29,336 nt of DNA from Desulfobacca acetoxidans (GCA_022736495.1 DZCR01000021.1:1-29336), one strand, 5' to 3'. Shown: positions 7,832 to 15,928, numbered from the stretch's first letter. A program made the numbers and translations. The notes: generated by a model not told the origin, from the letters alone.

Positions 7832-9148
7832 ATGTCTTTTGGAAAAACCATGGGATTAAGGCGGGTGGTGATCACGGGCGTCGGCATGGTGACGTCCCTG
7901 GGGATGGACGTACCCACCGTGTGGAATCATCTGCTGGCTGGAAAATCGGGGGTGTCCAGGCTGTCCAGTTTTAATGCCGCAGTCATGGAGCGCTACCGCG
8001 TTCCCGACGATTTCCCCGTAATCGGCGGGGTGATGCATGATTTTGATCTGAAAAAACTTTTGCAGGCTCGCAAAGATGAAGTGACCAAAGAAGATTTGAA
8101 GCAAATTAAGTATACTGACCGCTTTACCCAGTTTGCCCTGGCCGCCAGCATGGAGGCGGTGCAGGACTCGGGACTCAACCTGGAGGTTGAGGACCCGGAA
8201 CGGGCCGGAGTGATTATTGCCAGCGGCATGGGCGGCGTCAGCTCTTGGGAGGACGGGGTGCAAAAGCTCCTGTCCGAAGGCGTGCGCCGGGTTTCCCCTT
8301 TCCTGGTGCCCAAAATGATCCCCAATCTGGCGGCAGGCAACGTCTCCATCCGCTTCAAGGCCAAGGGACCCAATATGGCCCTGTCCACTGCGTGTGCCGC
8401 AGGGGCTCATGCCATCGGTTTGGCCTACCGTTCCATCCAATTGGGGGAAGCGGACCTCATGGCCGCCGGGGGCACCGAAGCCGCGGTGACTATTTTGACT
8501 CTCACGGCCTTTTATCGCATGGGGGCCCTGGCGGTGGGCTTCAATGATCGCCCCGAAGCCGCCAGCCGTCCGTTTGATATCAATCGCTGCGGCTTTGTCA
8601 TGGCGGAGGGCGCCGGCATCCTGGTGCTGGAAGAACTGGACCATGCCCTGGCCCGTAAGGCCGAGATCTACGGCGAGATCGTCGGGTTCGGCATGACCGG
8701 CGACGCCCATCATATTACCGATCCAGATAAGGAAGGGGCCAGACGTTGCATCCTGCTGGCCATGAAGGACGCCAACGTCAGCCCGGAAGACATTGATTAC
8801 GTCAACCCCCATGCCACGGCCACCCCGGTGGGCGACCGCAACGAGTCCTGGGCTCTCAAAGAAATTTTTGGCGACCGGTCCTCCAGTCTCAAGGTGAGCG
8901 CCACCAAGTCCATGACCGGCCACCTGCTGGGCGCGGCCGGAGCGGTGGAAGGCATTTTTTGCGCCATGGCCATCAAGCACGGGATGGTGCCGCCCACCAT
9001 CAATCTGGACGACGTTGACCCGGACTGCGCCGGCCTGGATTTCGTCAGGGGCACGGCCCGGACAGCGAATATCCGCTATGCCCTGTCCAATTCCTTTGGA
9101 TTCGGGGGCACCAACGCAGCCCTGGTGTTCAAACGCTTTGAAGGCTGA
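7832..9148 (+). CDS. fabF: 3-oxoacyl-ACP synthase II (FabF-type)
   Basis: Condensing enzyme of type II fatty acid synthesis, elongating acyl-ACP with malonyl-ACP. The 438-residue protein starts MSFGKTMGLRRVVITGVGMVTSLG. It has the nucleophile Cys188 in STACAAGAHAIG, His327 in VNPHATATPVGD, Lys359/His364 in SATKSMTGHLLGAAG, and the terminal SNSFGFGGTNA loop. The usual NAHGTSTP around the first histidine reads NPHATATP, an unusual variant that keeps the histidine. The ATG at 7832 follows GGGAGAGG. The frame stays open 84 codons further upstream, but those residues are not FabF-like. No acpP or other fab gene is adjacent, so this may be a second or specialised KAS rather than the housekeeping copy. 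Confidence 0.92.
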   Translation: MSFGKTMGLRRVVITGVGMVTSLGMDVPTVWNHLLAGKSGVSRLSSFNAAVMERYRVPDDFPVIGGVMHDFDLKKLLQARKDEVTKEDLKQIKYTDRFTQFALAASMEAVQDSGLNLEVEDPERAGVIIASGMGGVSSWEDGVQKLLSEGVRRVSPFLVPKMIPNLAAGNVSIRFKAKGPNMALSTACAAGAHAIGLAYRSIQLGEADLMAAGGTEAAVTILTLTAFYRMGALAVGFNDRPEAASRPFDINRCGFVMAEGAGILVLEELDHALARKAEIYGEIVGFGMTGDAHHITDPDKEGARRCILLAMKDANVSPEDIDYVNPHATATPVGDRNESWALKEIFGDRSSSLKVSATKSMTGHLLGAAGAVEGIFCAMAIKHGMVPPTINLDDVDPDCAGLDFVRGTARTANIRYALSNSFGFGGTNAALVFKRFEG

Positions 9149-9150
9149 GA

Positions 9151-9377
9151 ACGAGCAGTCAACGATCAGCATTAGCTTTGAGAAAGTGGCAACGAACCTG
9201 AGGCCACGTCGGACCTGGCATGTTAGTCCACCTTTACGAAAGGGGGGTAAAGCCTAGCTTTTTAATGCTACTATATTTGCAAGTATCCAAAGCTTACCTG
9301 GATTTCCTCTGGGTGTTCTTGAGGCATGATAGTAAATAAACGCTTAAACCCTTAAAAACTGACAGCTGACTGCTGAG
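9151..9377. repeat. Intergenic element with inverted heptad arrays (copy 1)
   Basis: The fabF-kinase gap is bounded by two short arrays of a 7-bp unit close to RTCAGCW. On the plus strand at 9158-9178 the units are GTCAACG, ATCAGCA, TTAGCTT. On the minus strand at 9377-9357 they are CTCAGCA, GTCAGCT, GTCAGTT, exactly in 7-bp phase. The arrays face each other, like terminal inverted repeats of a roughly 227-bp element. The right array ends three bases before the kinase ATG and occupies the place where a Shine-Dalgarno is expected. A second pair with the same layout is at 28310-28393. Confidence 0.55.
9221..9255. repeat. Imperfect CCNCCTTT...AAAGGGGG palindromic repeat
   Basis: Around 9221-9255 the sequence reads CCACCTTTACGAAAGGGG followed by GGTAAAG, an imperfect hairpin. 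It resembles widely dispersed bacterial intergenic repeats of the form CCCCCTTT-loop-AAAGGGGG. It lies within the element bounded by the heptad arrays. It is probably a decayed repeat copy and may fold in the transcript after fabF. Confidence 0.4.
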
Positions 9378-9380
9378 CCC

Positions 9381-10814
9381 ATGACCCCGCCCAACCCCAT
9401 CCGCATCGCCATTGTCCTGGACGGTGAGGAATTCATCTGCCACGCAATCACGGCGCCATTTTCTTTGGAGGGGTACCCGCCGGTGGAACTGGCCTTGTAC
9501 GGCGCCCATGCTCAAACCCCGGCAGGTTTGACAATAAAACTCTTACCGGAGTTGGATCCGCAAGAGTTCGACCTCGTCCTGGACGGTCAATCTCTGCTGG
9601 CGGGGCTGGCCGATCTTTCTCCCGGCCAAGCGGATAACTTCGTTCATGGTCCAGCGGCTCACTTGCTGCAAAAACTCGTCTGCCACCTCCAGGAGTTGCG
9701 CCAGAAGCAGGAAATCAACACTGGCATCATCAGTAGTGCTACTGATGGCCTGGTCACCATCGACGAAGACCACGTGATTATCGGTTATAACCAGGGGGCC
9801 GAGAAGATGTTCGGCTACAGCCGGAAAGAGGCCCTGGGCCAGGATCTGAAACTGATCGTGCCCCCACCCTACAAAGAATTCCATCGGAGCTATCTCCAGC
9901 GCTATCTGGCCACCCGAGAAGCCCACGTGCTCGGCAAACAAAGGCGCCTCACCGGCCAACGCCGGGATGGGCGAGCCTTTCCCTTAAGTATTTCCTTTTC
10001 TGTGGTGGAAATCCATGGCAACCTCTATTTTACCGCCATCATGCGGGACATTACTGAATACAAGGCCATGGAAGACCGGGTGCTCCAGTCTGAACGTCTG
10101 GCTGCAGTGGGCAATACCGTAGCCCATATCGCCCACGAAATCAAAAATCCCCTGCTCATCATCGGGGGGTTCGCCCGGCAGCTCCTTAGGGTTCCGGAAT
10201 TTGACGACGTAGCCCGCCACAAATTATCCACCATCGCCGAAGAGGTGGCGCATCTCGAGGAGATGGTGGCGGCCATGCGCGATTTTGTCCGCCGGCCGCC
10301 GGCCCAGAAGCGTCAGGGAGATATTACCGCGGCCATAGCCGAAGTCCTGAATCTATTTCAGGACTCCTTTAAGGAGCATAATATCCAGGTGCGCCAGGTG
10401 GCGGAAACGGAGCTCCCGCCTGTAGCCTTTGACCCCGAGCAGTTGCATCAGGTTCTGCTTAACCTGTTCAAGAATGCTCAGGAGGCCATGCCCGGCGGTG
10501 GGGAGCTGACCATTGCCAGTCGGGTGCGAGGCCCGCATGTGGAGATCAGCATCACCGACACTGGGGCAGGTATGTCTCCCGAGGTTACCAATAGTATTTT
10601 TCAACCCTACTTCACCACCAAGGAAACGGGGACCGGTCTGGGCCTGGCCATCTGCCAGAGTATCATGCAGGAGCACGGTGGTTGCATCCTAGCCGCCAGC
10701 GCTCCTGGCCGAGGTTCCACCTTTACCATCCAACTTCCCCTGGAGGAGGCCGCACCGGGTGCCCGAAACGATCTTCCCCCGGGCCCGTCGCCACACGAGG
10801 TTACCCAGAGTTAG
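9381..10814 (+). CDS. Soluble PAS sensor histidine kinase, paralogue 1
   Basis: A 477-residue cytoplasmic sensor kinase with no membrane segment. Residues 1-105 form a domain I do not recognise (IRIAIVLDGEEFICHAI at the start, FDLVLDGQSLLAGLADLSP in the middle). A short helical linker (LQELRQKQEINTGIIS) leads to a PAS domain (about 115-228, ending MRDITEYKAMEDR). Then come HisKA with His252 in AHEIKNP and an HATPase_c domain with the N box around Asn365, DTGAGMSP (393-400), and GTGLGLAICQS (417-427). The catalytic residues are intact. The stop codon TAG abuts the ATG of a close paralogue. No response regulator is in the window, so the partner is unknown. The start lacks a clear Shine-Dalgarno. 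Confidence 0.93.
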   Translation: MTPPNPIRIAIVLDGEEFICHAITAPFSLEGYPPVELALYGAHAQTPAGLTIKLLPELDPQEFDLVLDGQSLLAGLADLSPGQADNFVHGPAAHLLQKLVCHLQELRQKQEINTGIISSATDGLVTIDEDHVIIGYNQGAEKMFGYSRKEALGQDLKLIVPPPYKEFHRSYLQRYLATREAHVLGKQRRLTGQRRDGRAFPLSISFSVVEIHGNLYFTAIMRDITEYKAMEDRVLQSERLAAVGNTVAHIAHEIKNPLLIIGGFARQLLRVPEFDDVARHKLSTIAEEVAHLEEMVAAMRDFVRRPPAQKRQGDITAAIAEVLNLFQDSFKEHNIQVRQVAETELPPVAFDPEQLHQVLLNLFKNAQEAMPGGGELTIASRVRGPHVEISITDTGAGMSPEVTNSIFQPYFTTKETGTGLGLAICQSIMQEHGGCILAASAPGRGSTFTIQLPLEEAAPGARNDLPPGPSPHEVTQS

Positions 10815-12206
10815 ATGACTACCGCCATCAAACCCATCCGCATCGCCATCGTCTTAAACGGGGAGGAATTTCTCTGCCACCCGGTCAGCCTGCCCTTCTC
10901 GCTGGAAGGTTACCCCCCGATGGATGTGGTCCTGTACCGCACCTCGCCCGATCTCCTGGGCGGCATGCCGCTGAACCCTTTAACAGGTTTGCACCCGGAG
11001 CAGTTTGACCTCATTCTGGACGCACAGTTCTTGACTGCGGGGCTCAGCGATTTTTCACCGGACAAACTGAATAATCTCGTGAACGGCCCCGTCGTTAATT
11101 TTTTGAAAGGGCTGGTCTGCCAGATCCAGGAATTGCGCCAGAAACAGGAAATCAATTCAGGCATCATCAACAGCGCCACCGACGCCATCATCACCATCAA
11201 TGAAGACCACGTGATTGTCGGTTTCAATCGCGGCGCGGAACAGATGTTCGATTACACCCGGGAGGAAGCCTTGGGCCAGGACTTGACTATCGTGATTCCG
11301 CCGCCCTATAAGGCGGAACACCGGGCCTATGTTCGGCGCTATGTCGCCACCCGGGAAGCCCGGATGATCGGTAAGCATATCCGGCTCACCGCCCTGCGCC
11401 GGGATGGTCGGGAATTCCCCATGAGCATCTCGTTTTCAGTGGCCGAGATTCGGGATAACCTCTATTTCACCGGGATCATACGGGACATTACCGAATACAA
11501 GGAGATGGAGGAACGGATGCTCCAGTCCGAACGTCTGGCCGCGGTGGGCAATACCGTGACCCACATTGCCCATGAAATCAAGAATCCGCTGCTCATCATC
11601 GGCGGATTCGCCCGCCAGTTGCTCAAGACCCCGAACCTGGAGGACAAAGCCCACCGCAAACTGACCATGATTGCGGAAGAAGTGAGTCACCTGGAGGAGA
11701 TGGTGGCCGAAATGCGGGATTTTGTCCGCCGCCCCCCGGCCCAAAAACGCCTGGGCCAGATCGCCGACACGTTGCGGGAAGCCCTGGAGCTGTTTCAAGA
11801 TACCTTTGCGGAACATCAGATCACGGTGCGCCAGGTGGAAGAAACGCCGTTGCCGCCCTTATTCTTCGATCCCAGGCAGGTGCGCCAGGTCTTTCTGAAT
11901 CTGCTGAAGAACGCCATGGAGGCCATGCCCCGGGGGGGTGAAATCACCATCATTACCCGGGTCCGGGAGGCCAAAGCCGAAATCAGCATCGCCGACACCG
12001 GCGAGGGCATGTCCCCCGCGGTGGCCGAAAATATTTTTCAGCCTTACTTTACCACCAAGGAAAAGGGAACGGGTTTGGGACTGGCCATCTGCCAGAGTAT
12101 CACCCAGGAGCATGGCGGTTCCATCTCAGTGGACAGCACCCCCGGGCGGGGAACCGCCTTTATTATGCAACTGCCCCTGGAAGGGGCCGCCCCGGCCTCA
12201 ACGTAA
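10815..12206 (+). CDS. Soluble PAS sensor histidine kinase, paralogue 2
   Basis: A 463-residue tandem paralogue of the preceding kinase with the same architecture: unrecognised N-terminal domain (1-106), PAS (about 116-229), HisKA with His253 in AHEIKNP, and HATPase_c with DTGEGMSP and GTGLGLAICQS. The two proteins are collinear and most positions match by eye. The kinase core is nearly identical, while the N-terminal domain and PAS differ more, as expected if the copies sense different signals. The ATG directly follows the upstream TAG with no intergenic base, so translation is probably re-initiated. The copy ends 11 bases before the ABC ATPase gene, placing kinases and transporter ATPases on one likely transcript. 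Confidence 0.93.
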   Translation: MTTAIKPIRIAIVLNGEEFLCHPVSLPFSLEGYPPMDVVLYRTSPDLLGGMPLNPLTGLHPEQFDLILDAQFLTAGLSDFSPDKLNNLVNGPVVNFLKGLVCQIQELRQKQEINSGIINSATDAIITINEDHVIVGFNRGAEQMFDYTREEALGQDLTIVIPPPYKAEHRAYVRRYVATREARMIGKHIRLTALRRDGREFPMSISFSVAEIRDNLYFTGIIRDITEYKEMEERMLQSERLAAVGNTVTHIAHEIKNPLLIIGGFARQLLKTPNLEDKAHRKLTMIAEEVSHLEEMVAEMRDFVRRPPAQKRLGQIADTLREALELFQDTFAEHQITVRQVEETPLPPLFFDPRQVRQVFLNLLKNAMEAMPRGGEITIITRVREAKAEISIADTGEGMSPAVAENIFQPYFTTKEKGTGLGLAICQSITQEHGGSISVDSTPGRGTAFIMQLPLEGAAPAST

Positions 12207-12217
12207 ATTGGTGCATA

Positions 12218-13219
12218 GTGGCTTCCTTGAAAGATAACCTGGCACGCAGTCCGGCCACCTCACCGTTACTGACGGTGCGCGGTCTCACCGTCCAGTTCGG
12301 TACCGAGCGCGGGAAGCTGCGGGCCGTGGCCGGGGTAAGTTTCGATCTGGCCGCCGGCGAAACCCTTGGGCTGGTGGGAGAATCCGGCTGCGGCAAGACC
12401 GTCACCGCCATGTCCATCCTGCGGCTCCTGCCCACGCCCATGGCCGAGATGACCGGGGAGATTCGCTTTCAGGGTGAAAACCTGGCAACCTGTCCCGACA
12501 GCCGGATGCGGCAGATTCGGGGCGACCGCATTGCCATGGTCTTCCAGGAACCCATGACCGCCCTCAATCCGGTCCTGACCGTTGGGGAGCAGGTGGCTGA
12601 GGCCCTGCGCCTCCACCGGGGCTTGTCCCATCAAGCGGCTTGGCGGGAAGCAGGCGCGGCCCTGGCCCGGGTAGGCTTTCCCGATGCCGCGGCCCGTTTA
12701 AGCCAATATCCGCACCAACTCTCGGGGGGGTTGCGGCAGCGGGCCCTCATGGCCATGGCCCTGGCCTGCGAGCCGGAACTGCTCATCGCTGACGAGCCCA
12801 CCACCGCCCTGGATGTTACCATCCAGGCCCAGATCCTGGCCTTGCTGACCAGGCTTAAGGCGGAGTTGGGGCTGGCGGTCTTGTTCATCACCCACAACCT
12901 GGGAATTGTGGCCCAGACCGCAGACCGGGTGGCGGTAATGTATGCCGGGCTGATCGTGGAGCAGGCCCCCACAGCAGAACTCTTCCGCCAGCCGGATCAT
13001 CCCTATACCCGGGGACTCTTGAGTTCGGTGCCGCGCCTGGATTTTAAGCATCCTCCTGGGGAAATTCTCTCGCCCATTAAGGGGCACCTGCCCGCGGAAC
13101 CTCCGTCCGGCTGCCTTTTCCGGGACCGCTGCCCCCTGGCCCACGACCGCTGCCTGGCAGAGCCGCCCTGGGTAGAGGTAAGCCCCGGGCACGTGGTGCG
13201 GTGTTGGAATTATGCCTGA
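12218..13219 (+). CDS. OppD/DppD-type ABC transporter ATPase
   Basis: A 333-residue ATP-binding subunit of the peptide/nickel transporter class. Seen: Walker A GESGCGKT (54-61), the Q-loop region VFQEPMTALNP, the signature LSGGLRQR (168-175), Walker B LLIADEP (188-194), and the H-loop ITHNLG. The C-terminal oligopeptide-transporter extension has the clustered cysteines CLFRDRCPLAHDRC, found in OppD/DppD proteins, some of which bind a 4Fe-4S cluster there. The start is GTG at 12218, 11 bases after the second kinase; the ribosome-binding site is poor, which suggests coupling. The stop overlaps the next ATPase by 8 bases. No permease or substrate-binding protein gene lies nearby, so the substrate is not identifiable. 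Confidence 0.9.
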   Translation: MASLKDNLARSPATSPLLTVRGLTVQFGTERGKLRAVAGVSFDLAAGETLGLVGESGCGKTVTAMSILRLLPTPMAEMTGEIRFQGENLATCPDSRMRQIRGDRIAMVFQEPMTALNPVLTVGEQVAEALRLHRGLSHQAAWREAGAALARVGFPDAAARLSQYPHQLSGGLRQRALMAMALACEPELLIADEPTTALDVTIQAQILALLTRLKAELGLAVLFITHNLGIVAQTADRVAVMYAGLIVEQAPTAELFRQPDHPYTRGLLSSVPRLDFKHPPGEILSPIKGHLPAEPPSGCLFRDRCPLAHDRCLAEPPWVEVSPGHVVRCWNYA

Positions 13220-14171
13220 ACTGTTGGCTGCTCACGACCTCTGTCGCTATTTCCGCCTGGCCGGCGCCTGGGGGAAAGGGCCGTTGCTCAAGGCAGTGGA
13301 CGGCGTCAGCTTTGCTCTTTCGTCCGGTGAGACCCTTGGGCTGGTAGGAGAGTCCGGGTGCGGCAAGTCCACCCTGGGACGCCTGGCCCTGGCGCTGCTG
13401 CCCCCCACCAGCGGCCGTATCGTCTTCGCCGGGGAAGACCTGGCCCAGGTCTCTCATAAGCGCCTCAAGGAACTGCGCCGCGAGATCCAGATCATTTTCC
13501 AGGACCCGTATTCGTCTCTAAACCCCCGCATGACCGTGGGCCAGATTTTAGAAGAGCCTTACGTCATCCACAATCTGGGAACTCGCCCGGAGCGCCGGGC
13601 CCGGGTGGCGGAGCTGCTTAGGGAAGTGGGGCTGACCGAAGAGGTTTTAGACCGCTATCCCCATGAATTCAGCGGCGGCCAGCGCCAGCGCCTGGGGATC
13701 GCCCGGGCCCTGGCCTTGAAACCTAAGCTCATCGTGGCCGACGAGCCCGTTTCCTCCCTGGACGTCTCCATCCAGGCCCAGATTCTCAATCTGTTGGCGG
13801 AACTGCAGCAGCGCCACGGCCTCACCTATCTGTTCATCTCCCACGACTTGAGCGTCATCTCCCAAATCAGCAACCGGGTGGCAGTGATGTACGTGGGCAA
13901 ATTGATGGAAATGGCCTCACGGGAGGTCCTGGCCACATGTCGCCTGCACCCCTATACCGAGGCCCTCCTGGCCGCGGTGCCCCGGCCCACCGCCGAGCGG
14001 ACCTTTAAGCCGCCGGCCCTCAAGGGTGAGCCGCCCAGTCCGGTCAACGTGCCGCCGGGCTGCCCTTTCCACCCCCGCTGCCCTGAGGCCCAGTTGCCTC
14101 TCTGTAAAGAGACGGTCCCCGCCCTTCGGGAGACCGCCCCGGACCACTGGGTCGCCTGCCATTTTAGATAA
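13212..14171 (+). CDS. OppF/DppF-type ABC transporter ATPase
   Basis: The 319-residue partner ATPase of the preceding gene. It has Walker A GESGCGKST (46-54), the Q loop IIFQDPYSSLNPR, the signature FSGGQRQRLGIARAL, Walker B LIVADEPVSSLDVS, and the H-loop FISHDLSVIS. The C-terminal extension again carries the cysteine cluster (PPGCPFHPRCPEAQLPLCKE). The ATG at 13212 lies inside the end of the upstream ATPase gene (8-base overlap), typical of OppD/OppF pairs that act as a heterodimer. The transmembrane and binding-protein subunits must be encoded elsewhere or are missing. Confidence 0.9.
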   Translation: MPELLAAHDLCRYFRLAGAWGKGPLLKAVDGVSFALSSGETLGLVGESGCGKSTLGRLALALLPPTSGRIVFAGEDLAQVSHKRLKELRREIQIIFQDPYSSLNPRMTVGQILEEPYVIHNLGTRPERRARVAELLREVGLTEEVLDRYPHEFSGGQRQRLGIARALALKPKLIVADEPVSSLDVSIQAQILNLLAELQQRHGLTYLFISHDLSVISQISNRVAVMYVGKLMEMASREVLATCRLHPYTEALLAAVPRPTAERTFKPPALKGEPPSPVNVPPGCPFHPRCPEAQLPLCKETVPALRETAPDHWVACHFR

Positions 14172-14239
14172 AGGGACTAGAAGCTGGGATTTTTTTGGGA
14201 GGGGAACCCTTGCTTGGAAGGTTAGCGAGGATAGCTCTT

Positions 14240-15013
14240 ATGCCTTACCTGATTATCTGCCTGGCTGCGTTTCTGGCTTCGGGCCTGACCCTGTTCTCCG
14301 GGTTTGGCCTGGGGACCATGCTGTTGCCGGTCATGGTTCTCTTTTTTCCCATCGACCTGGCCATCGCCCTCACCGCGGTGGTCCACGCCCTGAACAACCT
14401 CTTCAAATTCTGGCTGTTGGGCCGCCATGCCGACAAGACGGTAGTGCTCAAATTCGGGGCCCCCGCCATCCTCAGCGCCCTGTTGGGGGCCTGGGTGCTT
14501 CTGTATCTGTCAAATCTTAAGCCGCTGTTCACTTACCTGGCTTACGGCCGGGAACTCCAAATCATGCCGGTGAAGCTGGTGGTGGCGGTGCTGATGGTAA
14601 TTTTCGCCCTGGTCGAACTGGCCCCGGGGGGCGCGCCGTTCTCCCTGCCGCCCCGGTATCTTCCCCTGGGCGGCGTGTTAAGTGGGTTTTTCGGGGGCCT
14701 GTCGGGACATCAGGGGGCGCTGCGCAGCCCCTTTCTCCTTAAGATGGGCCTGACCAAAGAAAGCTTTATCGCCACCGGGGTGGTGATCTCCCTGATGGTA
14801 GACATTCCCCGGATCGTCATGTATGGCTTGACCTTGCCGGGGCTGCACCTGGAAGGGAACCACAGTCTCTTGGCCGCCGCCATCCTGGCCGCCTTCGCCG
14901 GGGCCTGGCTGGGCAACCGTTTGATGCGGAAAGTGACCCTGCGTCTGGTGCAGGTCCTGGTGGCCGCCATGCTCCTGGCTATTGCCGCAGCCTTGGGGAG
15001 CGGCCTTATTTAG
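14240..15013 (+). CDS. TauE/SafE (DUF81) family membrane transporter
   Basis: A 257-residue protein, almost entirely hydrophobic with about seven or eight membrane helices, of the TauE/SafE family that exports sulfite, sulfoacetate and related anions. The N-terminal repeat has LASGLTLFSGFGLGTMLLPV (9-28), and the second repeat has GVLSGFFGGLSGHQGALRSP, the paired Gly-rich motifs of the family. The ATG at 14240 is chosen, with GCGAGG upstream; an in-frame TTG at 14195 would add an unlikely polar tail. The next gene starts 13 bases later. A sulfur oxyanion substrate would suit a sulfur-metabolising anaerobe, but the sequence does not show the substrate. Confidence 0.88.
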   Translation: MPYLIICLAAFLASGLTLFSGFGLGTMLLPVMVLFFPIDLAIALTAVVHALNNLFKFWLLGRHADKTVVLKFGAPAILSALLGAWVLLYLSNLKPLFTYLAYGRELQIMPVKLVVAVLMVIFALVELAPGGAPFSLPPRYLPLGGVLSGFFGGLSGHQGALRSPFLLKMGLTKESFIATGVVISLMVDIPRIVMYGLTLPGLHLEGNHSLLAAAILAAFAGAWLGNRLMRKVTLRLVQVLVAAMLLAIAAALGSGLI

Positions 15014-15026
15014 GGAAGGAATACGG

Positions 15027-15692
15027 ATGACCTGGAAGGACCTGCTTCGGGGTGAACACCTGGAACCCCCGCCCTGGCTTTACGCCCGCCTGGCCCAGGG
15101 TGCTCTGATGCGGTTGATCTACCGGCTGTTTGTGGACGACCTGGCCAGAACTTTGCCCCCGGGCGCCCGCCTCTTGGATGTGGGCACCGGTCCCGGCTAT
15201 CTTTTGGGGTACCTGTCCAAGGTCCGCCCCGACCTGTCACTCTGGGGTCTGGATTTCGCTGGCGACATGATCCGCCGGGCGAAGCCCCGGCAAGCAGTCC
15301 TGGCCCCTCAGACCGCAGTTCGCTGGCTGGTGGCTGATGCCTGTCTCCTCCCGTTTCCGGGGAGAGTCTTTGACCAGGTTGCCGCCACCTTCAGCTTCCA
15401 TATCTGGCCCTGCCCCGTGGCCGGGCTTCAGGAGCTGAAACGGGTCCTGGCGCCCGGGGGGCGGGCCTGGGTCTATGAGCTGCGCCGGGAGGCGACCGTT
15501 ACGGCCCTGAAAGCCTTCGCCCGGGAAACCAAACTGCCTTTCCCCCTGGTCTTCCTGGGGTTTAAGATCGTCAGCCGGCATCATGCGGTGCCAGCCCCGG
15601 AGTTTGCCCAGGCCCTTAAGCAAGCGGCGGCAGACAATGGGACCTTGCGCGCGGTGCACCATATCTTCTGGCGGGCCGAACTGGAGGGATAA
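15027..15692 (+). CDS. Class I SAM-dependent methyltransferase
   Basis: A 221-residue methyltransferase. Motif I is LLDVGTGPGYLLGYLSK (about 46-62), followed by LWGLDFAGDMIRRAK, WLVADACLLPFPGRVFDQV, and the LAPGGRAWVYELRRE strand. The layout is that of the UbiE/methyltransferase-11 group; the substrate is unknown. The ATG at 15027 has GGAAGGA at good spacing. It follows the TauE/SafE gene by 13 bases, so the two are probably co-transcribed. It converges on the CopZ-like gene, with a perfect inverted repeat in the 32-base gap. Confidence 0.85.
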   Translation: MTWKDLLRGEHLEPPPWLYARLAQGALMRLIYRLFVDDLARTLPPGARLLDVGTGPGYLLGYLSKVRPDLSLWGLDFAGDMIRRAKPRQAVLAPQTAVRWLVADACLLPFPGRVFDQVAATFSFHIWPCPVAGLQELKRVLAPGGRAWVYELRREATVTALKAFARETKLPFPLVFLGFKIVSRHHAVPAPEFAQALKQAAADNGTLRAVHHIFWRAELEG

Positions 15693-15734
15693 GACCACAT
15701 AAACCTTTCTCTACGAGACGATTTTTATGTGGTC
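15693..15734. terminator. Perfect 11-bp inverted repeat between convergent genes
   Basis: GACCACATAAA (15693-15703) and TTTATGTGGTC (15724-15734) form an 11-bp perfect stem around 20 bases. The left arm starts immediately after the methyltransferase stop; the right arm contains the last codons and stop of the CopZ-like gene. A shared bidirectional terminator is the simplest reading, although neither side is followed by a T-run, so stabilisation of the mRNA 3' ends is also possible. Confidence 0.5.
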
Positions 15735-15928
15735 AGCAGTTCAAACCCCGCAGCTTTGACCACCCGGTCCAGGTCTTCCCGGGAGATTGTCGCGGCGCTG
15801 TCATAACTCACCCGGCCGCTGGCCAGGTCCACCTTGACATTGCTCACCCCTGCCAGACTATTCATGGCCTTGGTCATGGCCGCGACGCAATGGGAGCAAC
15901 TCATTCCTTTCACGCGGATTTCCGGCAT
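15725..15928 (-). CDS. CopZ-like heavy-metal-associated domain protein
   Basis: A 67-residue single HMA domain that would bind Cu(I) or another soft metal through the two cysteines of GMSCSHC and hand it to a P-type ATPase or regulator. The ferredoxin-like fold is supported by the CVAAMTKAMNSLAGVSNVKVDLASG helix-strand pattern and the ending VVKAAGFEL. The start ATG at 15928 is clear: AGGAG lies 7 bases upstream and the protein begins MPEIRVKGMSCSHC. No copper ATPase is next to it in the window. A structured 220-base leader lies upstream. Confidence 0.9.
   Translation of the reverse strand: MPEIRVKGMSCSHCVAAMTKAMNSLAGVSNVKVDLASGRVSYDSAATISREDLDRVVKAAGFELLTT

Noticed and set aside
7856..9172. 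438-codon open frame on the minus strand opposite fabF
   Set aside because: It is antisense to a complete KAS with all catalytic residues; the His/Gly-rich product looks like a shadow.
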